Assembly (NCBI GenBank): GCA_958413765.1
Contig: CATYVH010000026.1
Coordinates: 1 to 25,858 of the forward strand
Direction: 5' to 3'
DNA length: 25,858 bases
Source of the DNA: an uncultured Collinsella sp.
GTDB lineage: Bacteria > Actinomycetota > Coriobacteriia > Coriobacteriales > Coriobacteriaceae
The notes beneath the pieces were generated by a model. The model had not been told where the DNA came from. It ran no database searches and saw only the letters and a list, made by a program, of their open reading frames with translations. Position numbers and translations under genes: made by a program. Below are positions 1 through 6,838 of the stretch, piece after piece (within the stretch, counting starts at the first letter, position 1; each line of letters opens with the position of its first letter).

Positions 1-855
1 AGCGCCAACCTAGGCATCGGCTACGACACCCTCGGCATGGCCGTCAGCCTCTACTCGCACTTCACCTTCGAGCGCGCCGACAAGCTCACCATCACGGGCT
101 GCCCCGAGGAGTTTCAAAACGAGAACAACCTAGTCTACGTGAGCTTTGTCGACGCACTGGCCGCATGGGGCGAGCCGGCCTTCCCCGTCGCCATCGACAT
201 TCAGACTGACGTTCCCGTCGCCCGCGGCCTGGGCTCCAGCTCAACCTGCGTCGTCGCCGGCATTATGGCCGCCGCCGCGCTGACAGGCCACACCGTCGAC
301 CGCGCCGAGCTCGTCCGCATTGCCACCGAGGTCGAGGGCCATCCCGATAACGTCGCCCCCGCCATCCTGGGCGGCGCCGTCTGCTCCTTTACGCCGACCG
401 ATTCGCTCCCCCAGTGCCTGCGCTACGAGGTGAGCGATCGCTTGCGTTTTATTACCGTGATTCCGCCCTACGAGGTACATACGAGCGAGGCGCGCAAGGT
501 TGTGCCGCAGGAGATTCCACTCTCCACCGCCGTATGGCAAATGGGCCGCATCGCCGGCATGACGCGCGGCCTGGAGACCGGCGACCTGGATCTGATTGCC
601 GCCGCCAACGACGACCGCATCCAAGAGCCGTATCGCCGTCGCCTCATCCCCGACTACAACGCCGTGCGCGACACCTGCCTTAACGGCGGCGCTAAGACCA
701 TCTGGATCAGTGGTTCGGGCTCGACCCTCATGGCCGTGACTGACGACACCATCGTGGCAAAGTTCCTACAGGTCAAACTGCGTGAACAGTTCCCCAAGTG
801 TGACACGCACATTCTGACGTGCGACACCGAGGGCGCTCAAATCGAGTACCTGTAG
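1..855 (+). CDS. thrB: Homoserine kinase, 5'-truncated by the window edge
   Basis: The reading frame is open from base 1 (first residues SANLGIGYDTLGMAV), so the N-terminus lies outside the window; the first in-window ATG at 37 is internal. The GHMP-kinase ATP-binding motif PVARGLGSSSTCVVAG is seen around residues 72-87 of the visible part. A second GHMP signature (WISGSGSTLMAV) is near the C-terminus. Homoserine kinase phosphorylates L-homoserine with ATP in the threonine pathway in the cytoplasm. Start SANLGIGYDTLG matches the family's N-terminal PASSANLGxGFDxLG block, so probably fewer than about 20 residues are missing. The gene ends in TAG and is followed 23 nt later by a large palindrome. 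Other GHMP kinases are possible, but the spacing of motifs and length fit ThrB best. Confidence 0.9.
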   Translation, partial: SANLGIGYDTLGMAVSLYSHFTFERADKLTITGCPEEFQNENNLVYVSFVDALAAWGEPAFPVAIDIQTDVPVARGLGSSSTCVVAGIMAAAALTGHTVDRAELVRIATEVEGHPDNVAPAILGGAVCSFTPTDSLPQCLRYEVSDRLRFITVIPPYEVHTSEARKVVPQEIPLSTAVWQMGRIAGMTRGLETGDLDLIAAANDDRIQEPYRRRLIPDYNAVRDTCLNGGAKTIWISGSGSTLMAVTDDTIVAKFLQVKLREQFPKCDTHILTCDTEGAQIEYL

Positions 856-878
856 CGCCCTGCCTCATTGCTCTCACC

Positions 879-995
879 GGTCCCCTTGGGGCTTCCCCTG
901 AAAACGTCCTCGATCATGAATTGCCCCGTCGTGCGCTTCGCGCGACGGGGCAATTCGATCTGCGGATTGTTTTCAGGGGAAGCCCCAAGGGGACC
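879..995 (+). repeat. Two-tier long palindrome, element A (3' of thrB)
   Basis: A perfect 27-bp inverted repeat (879-905 with 969-995) encloses a second perfect 14-bp hairpin (918-931 with 943-956) that has a TTCG-containing apical loop. The two tiers are separated by unpaired junctions GTCCTCGATCAT (906-917) and GATCTGCGGATT (957-968). Element B at 13725-13854 has the same architecture with nearly the same junctions but wholly different arm sequences. It begins 23 nt after the thrB stop and separates thrB from the convergent XRE gene. No U-tract follows the outer stem, so a standard intrinsic terminator is not evident; it may act as a 3'-end structure or be a mobile palindromic repeat. Confidence 0.85.
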
Positions 996-1058
996 TTCGC
1001 AGCCTCGACAGGATAATCGCATTCGCTGATTTAATTATCGCCCGATTCGCGGCGCAAT

Positions 1059-1322
1059 CTATTTATCTCCGCTGCTCAGAACCGCCTCAAGTCTTTGCAC
1101 GAGAACTCCGACGGTAATTCCAAGTGCCTCTGCATAGGCGAACTGCTCATAAACCCTAAGACTGCGTTCCCCGGTTTCGACTTTCGAGATGAACGACTGA
1201 GGTACCCTCAGTTTCTTTGCGAGTTCAACCTGAGTGATACCTTGTTCCCGACGAATCTGGGAGAGGCACTTTCCGCATGTCCTATTAGCATCAACGTTCA
1301 TACCGTTTACGCTATATTCCAT
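1059..1322 (-). CDS. Small XRE-family HTH regulator
   Basis: An 87-residue protein made almost entirely of one Cro/C1-type helix-turn-helix domain. The segment CLSQIRREQGITQVELAKKL, then VPQSFISKVETGERSL, is the typical XRE core with recognition helix QSFISKVE. It is expected to bind DNA as a dimer. I chose the ATG at 1322 (MEYSVNG); a TTG at 1337 in the same frame would add five residues but lies inside the palindrome at 1328-1348, which also overlaps the weak ribosome site GGGAT. The gene is divergent from the membrane protein at 1425, so the shared 100-bp gap probably carries autoregulated promoters. Base composition is AT-richer than thrB. The target genes beyond its neighbour cannot be told from sequence. 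Confidence 0.8.
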   Translation of the reverse strand: MEYSVNGMNVDANRTCGKCLSQIRREQGITQVELAKKLRVPQSFISKVETGERSLRVYEQFAYAEALGITVGVLVQRLEAVLSSGDK

Positions 1323-1327
1323 TTTGA

Positions 1328-1348
1328 TATATCCCAAACTAGGATATA
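1328..1348. promoter_or_regulatory. Palindromic operator candidate between divergent genes
   Basis: Perfect 7-bp arms TATATCC (1328-1334) and GGATATA (1342-1348) flank a 7-nt spacer. The site sits directly upstream of the XRE start codon and about 77 bp from the divergent gene, as expected for an autorepressor site. Assignment to the XRE protein is an inference from position. Confidence 0.5.
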
Positions 1349-1424
1349 TTCATGTGAGTATCTGTTTCACTTATCGCAATTGTTCGCATCGCACATTTGA
1401 AACGAGAGAGGGGACTCGATAAGC

Positions 1425-2438
1425 ATGGATGACGAGATGAAAGAGCCCAATAGTGAGCAAACGCCCAGTGCATCTGATGAACAGAAGCCGAATATCGAAG
1501 GGAAGCAGGTTTCTGATGGTGCTGACGACACCACCTCCCCTGACGATCGATCATCAAATGAAGACGGTGCCACATGCAATAAGGAAGAGGACGATTTACT
1601 TCTAACGAGTGCCATTAACAAACTTGGTGGTAATAAACGAGCGGCTATCGCAACTGCTGCGATAGTTGCCGTCATCTTCTGCTTACCCATGCTGTTTCCT
1701 CAAATGTTTTGCACCCACAAACTTTGGACCAATGCAAACTGTACAAGCCCTCGCACCTGTAAAAGTTGCGGCAAAACCGAGGGGAAACCGCTCGGACATG
1801 AATGGGAAGAAGCAACATGCACGGTTCCGAAGACCTGTCAACGCTGCGGCAAAACCGAAGGGAAACCCCTTGGGCATCAACCAGGTTCTTGGACTACCGA
1901 AGTCGATTACGTTGACGCCACCTCGAAGGAAATTCGAGAATGCGGGAGATGCGGAGAGGTCGTTGACACCCGCAACGAAAAGGAAATTACTTCCTTTCTT
2001 GGCGACGGATCGTTTTCAATTTCACCTGAAGGCTTTATTGAACGACTTAACGAGGAATTCTCCGATATTCCCAATTGCAGCAGTATGAAGGCGAGTTACG
2101 AGTTAGACGATAGCGGCACGGGACTCGAGCTTCAGATAAAAAATGGCTCTACGCTTGCCGGTATTGGAGGTTTTTTCTCGGACTCGAGCAGTCAACTACT
2201 ATTCAGCTATCTTGGATCAGAAAACTGCTTCAAAAACATAGTCATGTACTTCGAAAATTCAGATTATGCCGCGGCGACAGCATTAGCAACCATACAAGCA
2301 ATTGATCCAACACTCTCATTTTCCGACGCTAAGGAGATTGGCGCTGCCTGCGTAGGTACGCCAACTGTCAAAAATGGAATTACGTACGCAATCTTAGCTT
2401 CAAATGGAGAATACTGGCTGAGCACCCGAATTGAATAA
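1425..2438 (+). CDS. Single-pass membrane protein with tandem CxxCG zinc-ribbon-like repeats, function unknown
   Basis: The 337-residue product has an acidic, Ser/Asp-rich N-terminus (1-60) and one hydrophobic segment (about 73-95, AAIATAAIVAVIFCLPMLFP). Two adjacent Cys repeats follow, each ending TCxxCGKTEGKPLGH (about 96-125 and 126-151), then a degenerate third pair CGRCG (about 173-177). The rest is a soluble domain of some 150 residues I do not recognise. The Cys pairs suggest metal-binding ribbons, and similar 'TCxxCGxTEG' repeats are common in surface proteins of gut Gram-positives. With a cytoplasmic acidic tail the repeats would face outward; topology is inferred. Ribosome site GAGAGGGGA precedes the ATG. 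It is divergent from the XRE gene and AT-richer than the flanks, consistent with transfer. Confidence 0.75.
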   Translation: MDDEMKEPNSEQTPSASDEQKPNIEGKQVSDGADDTTSPDDRSSNEDGATCNKEEDDLLLTSAINKLGGNKRAAIATAAIVAVIFCLPMLFPQMFCTHKLWTNANCTSPRTCKSCGKTEGKPLGHEWEEATCTVPKTCQRCGKTEGKPLGHQPGSWTTEVDYVDATSKEIRECGRCGEVVDTRNEKEITSFLGDGSFSISPEGFIERLNEEFSDIPNCSSMKASYELDDSGTGLELQIKNGSTLAGIGGFFSDSSSQLLFSYLGSENCFKNIVMYFENSDYAAATALATIQAIDPTLSFSDAKEIGAACVGTPTVKNGITYAILASNGEYWLSTRIE

Positions 2439-2519
2439 TTTACTTTAATTGCTAAATGCAGACGCCTCTTACTCGCGGCATATTAAAGTTCAACCCCTGT
2501 TAGCATCGTCAATCGAAAT

Positions 2520-2553
2520 ATGCCCCGCCGAGCACTTTAGCTTGGCGGGGCAT
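2520..2553 (+). terminator. Hairpin terminator after the CxxCG membrane protein
   Basis: A 14-bp stem (2520-2533 with 2540-2553, ATGCCCCGCCGAGC against GCTTGGCGGGGCAT) has a 6-nt loop. The one non-Watson-Crick pair is G-U on the plus strand but C-A on the minus strand, which favours rightward transcription. The following T-tract is weak. Confidence 0.6.
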
Positions 2554-2619
2554 TTCGATACGTAGGCGGATTTTGATACCTAGAAGGCCCACATGCCCCC
2601 ACTAGGCAGCCGGCTTCGC

Positions 2620-2650
2620 TGCTCAAATTGCTCGAACTGCAACTTGAGCA
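2620..2650 (-). terminator. Hairpin downstream of the antitoxin-like gene
   Basis: Arms 2620-2631 and 2639-2650 pair over 12 bp. The single non-canonical pair is G-U when read on the minus strand, so it fits the leftward gene that ends at 2671. A U-rich tail is not clear, so it may be an mRNA 3'-end structure rather than a strong terminator. Confidence 0.45.
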
Positions 2651-2670
2651 ATCAGCGGCCAGCATCTCTT

Positions 2671-3369
2671 TTAGGCTGCGCTAGTTTCTTTGTATTCAAA
2701 GACTGGCTCTAAGATGTCTTCGATGCTGCAGTGCAGGACTTTCGCCATATCCCTTACGGTTGTTACCGATGCTTCGTTGATGTTTCTCTGGCGCTGTTCG
2801 TACATTTGGATTGAGCGGAGTGATACGCCCGATTCGTATGCCAGGTCTTGTTGGGTTTTCTTGAGCCTCTTTCTTGCTTGCGCCAGTTTAGTTTGACGAG
2901 GTGTTTTCTTCGCCATATCGCAAATAAGACGCGCCACACGTTCCTCTGAGGCTTCATGCCAGGGATAGTACAGACCGCGCAGCGCATCAAATGGAACGAC
3001 ATGCAGCAGATCTTCGAAAGACTCCCCTAAACGCCACTGCAGGTATGCCAGCATCCAGCCCGCCCAATATTCCGGCGTCTTCTCAAATCGATAGGTGCAG
3101 TCCGGTATAGGCCTGTTTTGATAGCCCGATCTTTCAGCGATAAGCGCGAACAGCTCAACGCCCGATTTTCCCGATACGACCCATGCGTTGCCGCGTTCGA
3201 ACTCGCGAGCTACGCCGCTGAGGCAAAAGAGTTCAGCAACTTCCGATCCCTCTGCTCCATAATCATTAACGGCATAGTCAAAGCAGTCGCCTAGGTTGTT
3301 CATTGCGTCCTCGAGGTAATAGACGGGATATGTCCTACTCGGCCCACAATCCGTTAACTCTTGGATCAT
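2671..3369 (-). CDS. Antitoxin-like protein: unknown N-terminal domain plus C-terminal XRE HTH
   Basis: A 232-residue protein. The C-terminal 75 residues (about 155-220) form a clear XRE helix-turn-helix (KLAQARKRLKKTQQDLAYES, then GVSLRSIQMYEQRQRNIN). The N-terminal 150 residues, with DYGAEGSEVAELFCLSGVA, match no family I can name with confidence. The start at 3369 is supported by a strong ribosome site GGGAGGG, 9 nt upstream, that lies inside the preceding gene. The two genes overlap by 35 bp, implying translational coupling. A DNA-binding protein in a tight overlap behind a DUF3990-like protein resembles a type II toxin-antitoxin or regulator pair, with the N-terminal part a candidate toxin-binding domain. 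That role is inferred. Composition is AT-rich relative to engB. Confidence 0.7.
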   Translation of the reverse strand: MIQELTDCGPSRTYPVYYLEDAMNNLGDCFDYAVNDYGAEGSEVAELFCLSGVAREFERGNAWVVSGKSGVELFALIAERSGYQNRPIPDCTYRFEKTPEYWAGWMLAYLQWRLGESFEDLLHVVPFDALRGLYYPWHEASEERVARLICDMAKKTPRQTKLAQARKRLKKTQQDLAYESGVSLRSIQMYEQRQRNINEASVTTVRDMAKVLHCSIEDILEPVFEYKETSAA

Positions 3370-4018
3370 TTAAATCGACCCTCCCTGCCATCAAATCCCT
3401 AATGTCGACACCCTCGGTGTCAAATCCGTTTATCGTATCCAGATACTTACGTCGAGCATTCTGTTCTCGCTCAAATCGTTTGGGATAAAACTCAGCTCCC
3501 GAGGCCTGCTTCCAATCGCGGAACCTGATCGCCGAGAACGCGCGCTCACTCATAAGAGCGTATTGGATGCCCAAATCGCCCAAACGCATAATGAGTTGCA
3601 GTTGCCTGAGCGAGATCATGCCGTTAACGAACTGTCTTGCAAACGAAAAGTAGGAATCGTCGGCGCGATAGCCTCGAATAACGTCATAGGGAGAAATATC
3701 AATCAGGCAGTTATCCAGCAGATAACGAAGCCCCTCGCGTGCTACTGGCGTCGAGACATTAAACTCCCGGTTGTCGGCCAAAATCGCAAGCCAATTAAGA
3801 ATTGAAAACTCCCCGGACTCCAAATCCAAGACCGCGAGACCATCCATATCGAGCTCATATCGATTCGCGATACCATCGGACTCGGTCCGGCATGCCCATT
3901 CCATCGCCATTTCCTCATGTGGCGTGCAATAAAACCCACGTCCATAGTCGTTGAACTGCTTACATCTATCCAGCGACGGATGCTCGACAACAACCTCCGA
4001 CCCGTGCCAAAGCTCCAT
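3335..4018 (-). CDS. DUF3990-like (ADP-ribosyltransferase-fold) protein, probable toxin
   Basis: The 227-residue product starts with the pattern MELWHGSEVVVEHPSL, then QFNDYGRGFYCTPHEEMAMEWA. These HGS and DYGRGFYxT blocks followed by an acidic helix are hallmarks of the DUF3990 family, which is thought to share the ADP-ribosyltransferase fold. The conserved H5-G6-S7 and GRGFY elements would frame an NAD site. The rest is helical and ends in a VDLNDPRVNGLW tail. The ATG at 4018 has an ideal ribosome site (AGGAGG, 5 nt spacing). It is first in a two-gene leftward unit with the HTH protein and sits directly behind a double palindrome. Enzyme activity, target and toxicity are inferred, not shown by sequence. 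Confidence 0.7.
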   Translation of the reverse strand: MELWHGSEVVVEHPSLDRCKQFNDYGRGFYCTPHEEMAMEWACRTESDGIANRYELDMDGLAVLDLESGEFSILNWLAILADNREFNVSTPVAREGLRYLLDNCLIDISPYDVIRGYRADDSYFSFARQFVNGMISLRQLQLIMRLGDLGIQYALMSERAFSAIRFRDWKQASGAEFYPKRFEREQNARRKYLDTINGFDTEGVDIRDLMAGRVDLNDPRVNGLWAE

Positions 4019-4034
4019 ATCGACCTCCTAAAAA

Positions 4035-4081
4035 ATATCACCCCAGTGATAGTTTACCAATAACTATCACTGGGGTGATAT
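4035..4081 (-). promoter_or_regulatory. Double operator palindrome / attenuator hairpin of the toxin-antitoxin-like unit
   Basis: Perfect 20-bp arms (4035-4054 and 4062-4081) flank a 7-nt spacer. Each arm is itself a palindrome, TATCAC-CCCA-GTGATA at 4036-4051 and TATCAC-TGGG-GTGATA at 4065-4080, so the site reads as two operators. On the minus strand the hairpin is followed at once by six Ts and then the AGGAGG of the toxin gene, so the same DNA could terminate engB readthrough. A candidate promoter on the minus strand is TTGGTA and TATTTT with 17 bp between them. Confidence 0.75.
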
Positions 4082-4112
4082 AGATGAGAGCTTTTGAGGG
4101 GATGCTGCCCGA

Positions 4113-4703
4113 TTAGAGGCAGGCCTCGGCGATGCGCTTTTTGAGTTCGTCGATGCCGGTGCCGGTCTGGGAGCTCGTGATGATTACATTCTCGGCCGGG
4201 ACGTTGAGCTGCTTTTTGATGGCTGCTGCCTGGCGGGCCTGCTGGGTGCGGCTGAGCTTGTCGGCTTTGGTGAGGCAGACGATAAAGTTGAACTCGTTGC
4301 CCTGTAGGTAGTCAATCATGTCGTGGTCGAGCTTGCTGGGGTCGTGACGAATGTCCACCAGCGAGACGACCAAGTTAAAGCTGCGCTCGGAGTCGAAGAA
4401 GTCGCCGATGAGCTCGGCCCAACGGTCGCGCTCGGCCTTGGAGCGACGGGCGAAACCGTAACCCGGCAGGTCCACGAAATGCACGTCGTCGGCCTCAAAG
4501 AAGTTGATGTTGCTCGTCTTGCCCGGCGTGCTGGAAACCTTGACCAGGTTCTTGCGGCCAAAGAGCTTGTTCATAATCGACGACTTGCCCACGTTGGAGC
4601 GGCCGACAAAGCTCACCTCGGGGCAGGTGGACTCGGGAATCTGCGAAACCTTGCCGTAGCTGGCGACGAACTTGGCAAGCTGGTAGTTAATGGAATCGGC
4701 CAT
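4113..4703 (-). CDS. engB: Ribosome biogenesis GTP-binding protein EngB (YsxC/YihA)
   Basis: A 196-residue TRAFAC GTPase needed for assembly of the large ribosomal subunit in most bacteria. The G motifs are in order: G1 GRSNVGKSS (34-42), G2 TPGKT (59-63), G3 DLPGYG (78-83), G4 TKAD (145-148), G5 SSQTGTG near the C-terminus. Length matches the family (about 195-210). I chose the ATG at 4703; a GTG six bases upstream overlaps the ribosome site AAGGAG and is unlikely. It follows mtnN by 38 bp with no visible terminator, suggesting one leftward transcript. Downstream lies the palindrome of the toxin-antitoxin-like unit. Confidence 0.95.
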   Translation of the reverse strand: MADSINYQLAKFVASYGKVSQIPESTCPEVSFVGRSNVGKSSIMNKLFGRKNLVKVSSTPGKTSNINFFEADDVHFVDLPGYGFARRSKAERDRWAELIGDFFDSERSFNLVVSLVDIRHDPSKLDHDMIDYLQGNEFNFIVCLTKADKLSRTQQARQAAAIKKQLNVPAENVIITSSQTGTGIDELKKRIAEACL

Positions 4704-4741
4704 GGACACTCCTTGGTCGTAGGTTCTTACAAATAGACGCG

Positions 4742-5482
4742 CTATTGCGCAGCGGCAATGCGGCGGACGATATCGAGCGTAATGCCACTCGCGGTACGGG
4801 CATACTCGAACAGGTCGAACTCACGGTCGCAAATCGCATCGTACGCCTCGTCACAATTATCGCTGATAGCGCGCAACACCAGGCAATCGACACCATTTTT
4901 AGTTGCGACATGGGCAATCGCCGCGCCCTCCATGCCAACACAATCGGCATGCGTCGCCTCGATAGCGTCGTTGCGCATGGCGGCACCCGTCACAAAACGG
5001 TTGCCCGTGGCAATCGTGCCGACCAGGAACTGCTTGGTGCCCTCGTTCGAAGCGGCTGCATTTGTCGAAGCATTGACAAAGCCACGCTCAGCAAGCACAT
5101 CGGCAGCAATATCGACCAGCGCAGGCGTCGAGCCAAACTCCTCGAGCCCCGGTGCAGACTCGGCGATAAGCGCGGTATCGGTATCCAGATAGCGCAGGCG
5201 TTTGCCAATGACTACGTCGTCGATATGGAGCTTGGGGTTCAAACCGCCTGCAATGCCCGAAAACACAACAGCCTGCGGAGCATACTTGCTAATGAGGTGC
5301 TGTGTTGCGGCGGCAGCGTTCACGGTACCCATGCCCGCCGTTGTGGCGACAACTGTCAGTCCGTCGAGCCCGCCGGCCACAACGTTCAAGCCCGCCTCCT
5401 GTACCATGCAAACGTTACTCAACTCTTCCTTAATCTGCATGATCTCTTTTTCGAGCGCACCGATAATCGCGATGGTAGCCAT
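4742..5482 (-). CDS. mtnN: 5'-methylthioadenosine/S-adenosylhomocysteine nucleosidase
   Basis: The enzyme hydrolyses MTA and SAH to adenine and the thioribose or S-ribosylhomocysteine, recycling the products of SAM-dependent reactions and feeding LuxS-type chemistry where present. The 246-residue protein has the nucleoside-phosphorylase fold: IIGALEKE at the N-terminus (E13 corresponds to the catalytic-site Glu12 of the E. coli enzyme), FSGIAGG (74-80), VGMEGAAIAHV (E185), and AISD (catalytic Asp208). The ATG at 5482 has GGGGA 5 nt upstream; a TTG at 5494 is less likely. It is probably co-transcribed with engB, 38 bp downstream. Upstream is a serine-hydrolase remnant. Confidence 0.93.
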   Translation of the reverse strand: MATIAIIGALEKEIMQIKEELSNVCMVQEAGLNVVAGGLDGLTVVATTAGMGTVNAAAATQHLISKYAPQAVVFSGIAGGLNPKLHIDDVVIGKRLRYLDTDTALIAESAPGLEEFGSTPALVDIAADVLAERGFVNASTNAAASNEGTKQFLVGTIATGNRFVTGAAMRNDAIEATHADCVGMEGAAIAHVATKNGVDCLVLRAISDNCDEAYDAICDREFDLFEYARTASGITLDIVRRIAAAQ

Positions 5483-5560
5483 GCCATTCCCCAAACCTAT
5501 ACGAAATACTCAACCACGGTATGGTACCAGCATTTTGTTTGACCTCGCCAAACGAACACG

Positions 5561-5782
5561 CTAAGCCAGCGTAGCGCGGGTATCATAGAGCGCCTTGGCG
5601 ATGGCAGTCACAACCTCACTCGAATGGTCGCTCCATGGCATCGATGTCATGATGCTCATAATGTAGGTGTCGCCGTCAACATCAATGAGGCCAGCATCGC
5701 ACGTCGCATTGCAACCTGCCTCGCTGATCCAGCCGGCCTTGTTGCGCACCAAAGCTTGGTCGTCCACAATGCCATCGCGCAC
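5561..5782 (-). pseudogene. C-terminal fragment of a serine hydrolase / class A beta-lactamase-like protein
   Basis: Only 73 codons remain. The segment ALVRNKAGWI resembles the K(T/A)G active-site strand of beta-lactamase-like serine hydrolases, and CDAGLI...TYIMSIMTSMP resembles the strand and helix that follow it. The SxxK nucleophile motif and the first two thirds of the fold are missing. In frame just before the GTG at 5782 is a TGA, and no catalytic N-terminus precedes it. The piece lies between pflA and mtnN, next to a short CCCCAA/TTGGGG hairpin. I read it as a deletion relic; the family assignment is moderate because so little remains. Confidence 0.55.
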
Positions 5783-5796
5783 TCATTTATGTCTGT

Positions 5797-5817
5797 CCCC
5801 AATGAGTGCCCTTGGGG
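5797..5817 (-). other. Short hairpin downstream of pflA
   Basis: CCCCAA (5797-5802) pairs with TTGGGG (5812-5817) around a 9-nt loop, 16 bp after the pflA stop on the minus strand. It could act as a weak 3'-end structure and marks the truncation boundary of the serine-hydrolase remnant. There is no T-tract. Confidence 0.3.
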
Positions 5818-5832
5818 AGCGAAAATGGCTCG

Positions 5833-6651
5833 CTAGCCGATGGCGTTTTTGAGTTCCGCACGGCGCTTTTTCATGCCGGCCATGACGGCGTTGCGCAGCT
5901 CGGGCATGCGCGCGGTATCCATCTGGGGCACGCCCTCGAGCTTATAGGGAATACCCAGCTGCTCGTACTTGACGACACCCATCGTGTGATACGGCAGCAT
6001 TTCCAGGCCCACCACGTTGTGCCATGGAGCGATCAGGCGACCGAGCTTCTCGCATTCCTCCGCCGTATCGGTGATACCCGGCACCACCACGTGGCGAATA
6101 ACAACCTTAATCTTGCGACGGGCAAGCTCATCGCCAAACGCCAGGATGCGCGCAGGATCGCAACCGGTCAGCTTTTTATGCTCAACCGGATCGGCATGCT
6201 TGATGTCGAGCAGCACCATATCGGTCTCGTTGAGAACAGCATCGAACTTCTCCGGATGCTTGGGATCAAATGCATAGCCACAGCTGTCTAGGCAGGTGTG
6301 TACGCGGCCATCGGGGTTGTTGTGCATTGCACGGAACAGGTCGGCCAAAAACTCGGGCTGCAGGAGCGGTTCGCCGCCCGAAACGGTAATGCCGCCGCTA
6401 CGGTAGAACTCATGGTTGCTCTGGAACTCGTCCATGAGATGCTCGACGGTCACCATCGTGCCGCCGTTAACAGACCAGGTATCGGGATTGTGACAATACG
6501 CACAACGCATGGGGCAACCCTGAACAAACACTACAAAGCGGATGCCGGGACCGTCGACCGTTCCCATCGTCTCGATCGAATGCACGCGACCCAGGGCATA
6601 CGCAGAGTCCTCGGGATGAGCATCCACACCCTCAAGCGTCATCTCAGCCAT
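5833..6651 (-). CDS. pflA: Pyruvate formate-lyase activating enzyme (radical SAM)
   Basis: PflA uses a [4Fe-4S] cluster and SAM to abstract a hydrogen from the PFL glycine, switching on anaerobic cleavage of pyruvate to formate and acetyl-CoA. The 272-residue protein carries the CxxxCxxC cluster motif as GCPMRCAYCHNPDTW (C46, C50, C53) and the radical-SAM GGEP block in ITVSGGEPLLQPEF, followed by LLDIKH. Length is slightly above the usual 245-265 because of an N-terminal extension of about 20 residues. It is not adjacent to pflB (14214-16265), unlike in many bacteria. Its substrate here would be the separate 83-residue glycyl-radical protein at 13877-14128. Confidence 0.94.
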   Translation of the reverse strand: MAEMTLEGVDAHPEDSAYALGRVHSIETMGTVDGPGIRFVVFVQGCPMRCAYCHNPDTWSVNGGTMVTVEHLMDEFQSNHEFYRSGGITVSGGEPLLQPEFLADLFRAMHNNPDGRVHTCLDSCGYAFDPKHPEKFDAVLNETDMVLLDIKHADPVEHKKLTGCDPARILAFGDELARRKIKVVIRHVVVPGITDTAEECEKLGRLIAPWHNVVGLEMLPYHTMGVVKYEQLGIPYKLEGVPQMDTARMPELRNAVMAGMKKRRAELKNAIG

Positions 6652-6770
6652 TCCCGCAACCTTGCCTCTCTTTGGTTTTTGTCAATTAAAATGCCAGAGC
6701 CATTCTAGCCCATACGCCTGATGGCGAAACGGTTTAGCGGTCAATTTGATCGTCCTATTTGACTCCACGC

Positions 6771-6807
6771 AAAAGCGGCGGGAAGGTTGTCACAACCCGC
6801 TCGCCGC
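6771..6807 (-). terminator. Intrinsic terminator after degV
   Basis: On the minus strand a GCGGCG...GGTTGT / ACAACC...CGCCGC stem with a small mismatched middle (6775-6807) is followed by TTTT (6774-6771). It lies 31 bp after the degV stop and separates it from pflA. Confidence 0.7.
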
Positions 6808-6838
6808 CGAAGCAATAGAAATCGATAGACGCCAGGCC

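Noticed and set aside
879..995. Element A as an ordinary intrinsic terminator
   Set aside because: The outer stem is not followed by a U-tract on either strand, and the conserved unpaired junctions are not explained by termination.
1683..2088. Overlapping frames on both strands within the CxxCG protein gene
   Set aside because: They are out-of-frame readings of the tandem repeats.
2520..2662. CRISPR-like or tandem repeat array
   Set aside because: Only two unrelated hairpins are present; there are no regularly spaced direct repeats.
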